Origin: Sanguinoderma infundibulare
Taxonomy: Eukaryota > Basidiomycota > Agaricomycetes > Polyporales > Polyporaceae
Assembly: GCA_032821775.1 (NCBI GenBank)
Contig: JAVLRN010000005.1
Coordinates: forward strand, 2,108,001-2,172,000
Length of the DNA stretch: 64,000 bases
Direction of reading: 5' to 3'
Shown: in pieces, positions 58,631 through 64,000 of the stretch
Numbering within the stretch: the first letter of the stretch is position 1
Layout of the letters: each line of letters begins with the position of its first letter
Notes under the pieces: model-generated
What the model saw: only the letters and a program-made list of their open reading frames with translations
The model's database searches: none
Told to the model about the DNA's origin: nothing
Position numbers and translations under genes: made by a program

Positions 58631-60566
58631 ATGGCTCCTATGGACTCGCCTTTGAACGCTGTATGCACCCTTGCTGGCCAATGTCCATGGACGTGTTCGC
58701 TGACAGGGCCTTTTGCGTGTGCCTGTATCCTCGGGTGGCTGTGAATGCAGGCGCACCAGCACGCCGCAAATGCGGACGACTTCCTCGCCCGCGGGCTCCT
58801 CATCCCCGCCGCCGAAGAGCATTACAAGGCTGCGGAGTCCTTCCAGGCGTGTGTCGATGCATCTAGTGACGAAAATGTGCGCCCCCTGCCCCGCTCTTCG
58901 CTCTTGCTCCAGATCGAGCTGCTCATCGCCGACGGTGATTGACGTGCACTCGTCGTATGTGGCACGACCGTCCTCCGCTCTCTCCACCCCTCCACTCAGA
59001 CCAAGCGAACCTTACGCATGCTGCACAACGAGCATATGAAGATGGGCAAGGACTTGCAGAGACGAATTGCGAAGCTGAGGGAAGAGAACAAGGATCCTTC
59101 TCTGCCCCAGAAGCTACCCCGCGCCGCCACTGCCGGTCCTAGCACTAGTCCCTCGTCCCCTCCACCTCAACCTGTGCCCTCCCCTCCCCCACACCCGCAA
59201 AACAAGCTATCCGAGTCCCAGCAGACGGTGGACGAGTCCTTCATGCTCCTGGGTCAACGAGTACGCCGCCTCCCACATTGTTTCGCGCTTCGGGTAAGTC
59301 CTGACGGAACACGCATGTGCAGAGCGACCCGGGAGACGCGTTCCACCAATTTTGGAAGGCTACCGAAGGCATGCTGGAACACCTCTCCCGACCCGTTGCA
59401 TTCGCGACTGCCCCACTCGCGCCCGTGGATTCAAATCTGAACCGTGCGCACAATGGAAGCTGGAGCAGCGATACCGACCCAGAAGATCCGATATCCAAGA
59501 AGATTTCGCGCGGAATCAATCTCGTAAAGGCCGCCCATTCAAGGATGCTCACCCGATACGATTCGTCGGCGACAGGCTCAGACACCGAAGCCGCGCCAGG
59601 CCCGAGTACTTTCCCGCCTCCCCCACAGCCTTCACACGCGTTCGACCTCAATGATGATTGGGACGATGATGTCCGTGCGTTTGAGGGTAAGAACTATACT
59701 TAAAGTATTCTGTGGGAAAGCCAAGTATTCATTGCGGTTTATTTGGGTTTTAGAAGACGACATGGCTGATTCCTTCTGTCTCATTCCATCGAAGGCCGAC
59801 CCCAGCGTAACGTCCCTCAAGGAGGAAAATGCGGCGCTCAAAGCGGAACTCGAGAAGCAGCAGCAGCAACTCGTGAACATGGAGACGGCGCTCAAGGCCC
59901 GCCAGGAACAGGACCAGCAATTACGTGACAGCATTATGATTGCGAGGAAAGAGGTGCGGTTTTTGTTCCATGCATGCTTTCTGCGCTGGCCCCGTGGGCT
60001 CTACGCTTCTCTTCCATACTTCTCAACGGAGAGAAGAGAAGGTCGTGCTCATGTATGCGTTCACTTGGACTTAGGCACACCGCGCGATGATGTCCTCGAA
60101 CGTCATCCCGCGACCCGCTCCCTCACAACCCCCAGTGGACATTCCATCCCTGAACATCAACGTGCCGGTGCCTCCCCCTGTACCCGCGGCCGTCGCCGCT
60201 GTCAATGCCGGCCGAGAACGGGACCCCCAGCTGGTGCGGCGTGTGCGTGAGCTCGAAGATGAGGTCCGGAATCTCCGTAGTGAGAACGAGAAGCAGGTGA
60301 GCGGCGTTGTTCTCCCGGCGTGTGGTCGTGTGGACGCCACAGCTCGGGCAGTGGCTGACATGCATTACGTTGTGCTACAGAAAGCGATGATTGTGCGCTT
60401 CCGGGAGCGGTGGGAGAAGCTGAAGGAGTCGGCGAAGCGGAAGAAGGAGGCGAAGGTTGCTGCGGAGACGACCAACGTGGTCGGTCAGAGGATAGATGAA
60501 GACCCAGAAGCGGAGGCCGCTGCGGAAAGGGATGAAGTAGGGAAGAGTGTGGAGGTTGCTGCGTAG
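58631..60566 (+). CDS. NRBF2/Atg38-like MIT and coiled-coil protein, 462 aa
   Basis: Seven exons (58631-58660, 58751-58876, 59000-59260, 59323-59686, 59754-59953, 60075-60296, 60381-60566) sum to 1,389 nt. The N-terminus (DSPLNAAHQHAANADDFLAR, then AAEEHYKAAESFQACVDAS) has the three-helix MIT pattern and closely resembles NRBF2 (PLN-AHQ-x-x-ADRLLAAG). In yeast Atg38, the homologue, this domain binds the autophagy PI3-kinase complex I. A second helix set (TLRMLHNEHMKMGKDLQRRI) follows, then a Pro-rich linker. Next come a conserved-looking DAFHQFWKATEGMLEHLSRP segment, an acidic patch and two coiled coils (VTSLKEENAALKAELEKQQQ; VRRVRELEDEVRNLRSENEK). It ends in a charged helix. It is longer than human NRBF2. 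Assignment is by architecture plus the MIT region. Confidence 0.7.
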
Positions 60567-62413
60567 TTGGCCACCCCCCGATGCGATTGAACGATCGTCC
60601 ACTCGTCGCCAGATAGGTCGTCTCTTGGGATTACGCTCCCTAGACTATTCCTCGAACTTGGCTGGACAGAGACACGCATACTCGTGCCGTTACTTGGTAC
60701 ATTAGGCATCGGTCGCGGATTGGGTTCCAAGCGTGGTCGTAGCCGCCGTCGATGTTTGATGCTTTGCTTACTTGTTCGACCCAGCTTGTCGCTCACCATG
60801 CACTTTGTATCTATAGCTTCTTGGTAGCCCTACAGTTCTTACATGCATCCGAAGTTCCTGACCACTATGCAAGAATACTGCATTTCAAATCGTCGAGAAT
60901 ATTCACATGCATGAGCTGAGATTGAGCTATTTCGCTTTAGTCGACGTCACTCCCGCCATAGGGGCACAGAAAGTAGCGCAATGCTTTTTGACCATGATAT
61001 GAGGACCGAAACAGGTAGGGTCGGTGTCACCGGCATTGACCATGCTGCAATTAGAGTGGAAGTATATTGCAGCAATCGAAGAGGCTCGCCATACATCGCG
61101 GGAGAGCGTGCTTCGCGGAGGTCTCTAGTCATCGTTTTGCTGTAAGATTTGCCTGAAGACTCGTCCGTGTCTTCTGAACGAGAGAACCCATGTTTCCCCG
61201 CCGTCGCATGATCTGCAAGATACTCAGCGGATTGACGTCGCAAGATCAGAAGGGCCTACGGGCATCCTGTAATCCTGCAGCCAGCTGATAAACGACACAG
61301 CGGATTCCATCAACCTGAGTTCTCGTACCGATCCACAAGGAAACGGAGAGAAGGCCATGGTACCAGGGAAAACGGCTGCATTCGACAAGCGTGCTGCCAT
61401 CCTGGATTGGGTGAGATGGATGGAAGCTGGAGTGCTGCATCTCGACCTGGGGACCGGGAGAGGCGAAGTCTGTGGAGGTAACGGTCGAGGCAGGAGCCGC
61501 CGCCGGACTATGCTGGGCCACACCAGTAGCTGATGAGCGGACTACATTCCCCTGGGCCTTGTGAGGCGGACCTGATCAGGATCATGTAAACCCGAGGTGA
61601 TGCATACGTGCGTTTAGAATTGAGAATGGCTAGAGGCTGGGTTCCGCAGGGTTGGAGTGTTGTGAGACCTCCGATGGAACATCGAGGCTCGAGACTGACA
61701 TTAAATGCCGCCGCGGGGCCCGTTGTGTTAGCTTGTATTGTGAACTTGAACCTTGAAGCTTGACGAGAGTGCGCGTTCCATGACCGCAAGAAGCTTTTGA
61801 AGCAACGGCAGCAAACCAGAAAGAGCTTGGTGATAATGGCTTATCATGACTGAATGCATGCCCTGCGAGCGTTCTTCGAACACGACAACGTCGAGACATT
61901 CAGCCATCGAAGCCCCCACAACACTACGCCAACACGTCAGCACCGCCGTATGTCGCTGACGCGCCCTGCGGTGGGGCCACATGTGGTGCGACGAAGAACG
62001 CGGTTCAGAATGTCTGACGATTATGGGGGAAGTTTGAGTAATTTGTTGAGGGTGAGGTCTGGAAGGAGAGCGAGCTGGAGGACTGCTAGAGAGGAACGAC
62101 AGAACTCTGAACGAAATGAAATCATGCGTCTCCTCTCTGCCGATAGCTCGGTAAAAACTCACCTCTCTTTTTCCCGAGGAAACCTCCAATGCCGGGGCTT
62201 CAATACAGATATGATGGAAGCCAATGCTTAGTTCACACTGCATGCACGACGGCTGTGCGTTTCATCAAACAGGAGTCTCAAACGATCTGCGGTGTGATTA
62301 CAGTGCGCTATGGTACCTGGAAAGCACATGTGGTGCACACCAGTCAACCGGATAATCAGGAGGTCATTTTCAGAGGTGACTCACGATGATAGAATTCATA
62401 ATCTTATGACATC
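60567..62413 (-). other. Uncertain orphan coding region
   Basis: Several minus-strand frames here (about 60947-61243, 61246-61521, 61508-61789, 61728-62243) have more even amino-acid composition than the chance frames elsewhere, e.g. VEMQHSSFHPSHPIQDGSTL and TIQANTTGPAAAFNVSLEP. They could be exons of one unrecognised gene, but I could not join them through convincing splice sites and see no known motif. Confidence 0.25.
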
Positions 62414-63048
62414 CTATGCGAACAACGCAGTGCGCAAGGACTTGACGGCGACATCGAAGCTGCCCTTGACCACCGTCCAGTCGGTCTCGCTGACCGCTCC
62501 ACCGTCCGCGCTGGTCATAGGGACGTTAATCGTCATGACGAGGTCGAAATCCTTATCCTTCACCCTGTAGAGAGCAAGCAGGATCCGAATCTCGTCCCGC
62601 GTCTCGCTGTTGAACTTCTGTAGTACCAACTGGGTGCCGTACAAGAGTGCGGGATTGGGTGTGGCGCTGTTGGACTCGTTCAGGACCTCTTTCGTCTCGT
62701 TGATTGCGTTGGACTGCGCATCATTGTCGTGAGCTAATGCGTCAAAATGGAGGCTACGAAGAAGCAGGATCCTCTTGAGACACAAAAGGAGACCTGGGAG
62801 AACAGGGACGACATACGCGGCTACTTCTCGGAGATCAGTCGCGGAGACACTCTGGAGGACTTCGAGGATGGTGCTGATCGTAGAATCAGGGGATTATAGG
62901 AAGACTTCCCTAGTTATTCGGAACTTGTCGTAAGTCTCTGGATGAAGAGGGCGTCCGGACATGCAGACGAGGCAAAGACAACGTACGAAGCATCGATTAG
63001 TCTGGATGGCAGCGCCGCCGTAATTGCGCCCTTAAACAGCTCCTTCTT
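62414..63048 (-). pseudogene. MOG1: MOG1-like (RanGRF) gene with frame lesions
   Basis: Mog1 binds Ran and promotes nucleotide release in nuclear transport. The first recognisable exon (about 62987-63048) gives ELFKGAITAALPSRLIDAS, the hallmark Mog1 start. The next exon begins at 62937 with DLRQVP, also as expected, but then meets TAG at 62910-62912 where the family has Gln. The conserved EVFL follows one base out of frame, and a TAA lies at 62894-62896. Beyond this the frame is normal: STILEVLQSVSATDLREVA, then LHFDALAHDNDAQSNAINET and the C-terminal core QLVLQKFNSETRDEIRILLA, KDFDLVMTINVP, ending SLRTALFA. No alternative intron rescues the frame. The true start codon upstream was not resolved. 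Confidence 0.65.
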
Positions 63049-63189
63049 GCAAGGTATGTTTTGCAACCAACGATGTGGGTGACAATGTTCGAATGGGAAG
63101 AGCAAAGCACATCTCTATTATTATATCCCGACCATCGACCATGCTTCCATCTCGGCGCCTCTGCAGTCCCGAGCCGCTCTTGCTTTTGC

Positions 63190-64000
63190 CCATTGCCAAA
63201 GCTGCACCGCCCTAGCTCTCTCCTGTTCCAGACTTCCGCTTGTCGCCGCCTTCTCGTCATGGTTCTCGCTGGGCGACGCAGCACAATGGGCCCGCGGACC
63301 CTTCTCGGTCAAACCTGCCTGTGCCCTCGACCGCCAAGAAACACCCTCATGGTCATGGACGAATGTCTCTTGCAGGCCCAGGAACACACTCCAGAGTGCA
63401 AGCAAACCGCAGGGTTATGGTCGCATGCCCATGAACAGGTGAGTGTTGCCTTGCTTGGTGAGTGGCATGAAATTTATGAACCAAATCCTGGTGTTGCGCG
63501 TGATGGGAGTGAATCGAGGCGTGGGGAGGGTCGTAACATTTGGATGTGGGTCAGTCGTCGGAATGTTCTCCGCACAATACGAATCATTGCAGTTGGCTAG
63601 TTGGGATTGGGTGGTACTTTTGCATACGTTCGGAGGACTGGAGAGCGTCTTTCGAGGGTGAATCGACGTGACCGGACGCCTTATTTCCGCCGTGTCAACA
63701 AAGTTACACACGTATGACGTCGTTCATTCCATGTCATAGTAACGTCCGACGAGGGTCTATGTGGCAGGGTGGAAATCAAGCCGTTGTGCCACCATCAAAC
63801 TGAACGTTCGCACAGGACACCCGCGACCTTCCCGACAAATCATTCCAAGCCAAAGTGCGACAGGACCTTAGCATCTACCTCCTGAACACCGGCTTCAACT
63901 ATTCTCCGCAGATGCTTCAGACCATTACAGCGAAGGACTTCCGAGCCAAGTTTCAGCACCTCATCACACGCCTAGACCCTCTACGGCCATTCGAGCTAGA
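63190..64000 (+). CDS. NDC80: Kinetochore protein NDC80/HEC1, 5' part only
   Basis: Ndc80 binds microtubules through a calponin-homology domain. The exon beginning at 63817 and running off the window encodes DTRDLPDKSFQAKVRQDLSI, then YLLNTGF and TITAKDFRAKFQHLITRLDP. This matches the start of the Ndc80 CH domain (family pattern D-P-R-P-L-x-D-K, T-x-K-D-F-x-x-x-F-Q). An upstream exon from about 63232 encodes a basic Ser/Pro/Gly tail (STAKKHPHGHGRMSLAGPG), typical of the Ndc80 N-terminal tail phosphorylated by Aurora B. The start codon and the donor between about 63400 and 63440 are unresolved. The MOG1-like gene is divergent. Confidence 0.78.

Overview
This 64-kb window is nuclear DNA from a filamentous basidiomycete, probably an Agaricomycete. 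The evidence is eukaryotic genes broken by many short introns (mostly 50-60 nt, GTRNGT donors, YAG acceptors), GC-rich codon use, and protein sequences closest to fungal orthologues. I recognised no rRNA, tRNA, CRISPR or intact mobile element. Most conserved genes were rebuilt exon by exon; where I give exon coordinates, the exon lengths sum to whole codons.

Layout, left half: SLC35F6-like transporter (-, cut by the window start); arrestin-like protein (+); a 5.4-kb stretch with no gene I can support; SHQ1 (-) divergent from TRP2 anthranilate synthase (+); mitochondrial uS2m (-), convergent with TRP2 and divergent from an SSB-type ribosome-associated Hsp70 (+); RFC2 clamp-loader subunit (-) divergent from the CAF-1 large subunit (+); SPC24 (-) divergent from the CRM1/exportin-1 gene (+); MCT-1/Tma20 (+).

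Layout, right half: from about 31.4 to 42.5 kb lies a family of four small, intron-rich genes, all on the + strand, each encoding little more than two tandem Zn(II)2Cys6 clusters and a short Ser/Pro tail. They alternate in type (short, long, short, long), as if a two-gene unit had been duplicated. Then come an SRR1-domain protein (+), an acidic orphan protein (-), APC/C subunit CDC27 (-) with an unusual 1.05-kb intron, CCT1/TCP-1 alpha (-), a small orphan (-), an NRBF2/Atg38-like autophagy protein (+), an uncertain orphan region, a MOG1-like gene that looks broken (-), and the 5' part of NDC80 (+), cut by the window end.

The conserved genes are core housekeeping functions: replication and chromatin assembly (RFC2, CAF-1), kinetochore and mitosis (SPC24, NDC80, CDC27), nuclear transport (CRM1, MOG1), translation and folding (SSB Hsp70, Tma20, uS2m, CCT1, SHQ1). 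Several share short divergent promoters; the RFC2/CAF-1 pair has an MluI cell-cycle box between two S-phase genes. Against this background the Zn2Cys6 quartet, in a sparse 15-kb tract, is the accessory and least explained part of the window.
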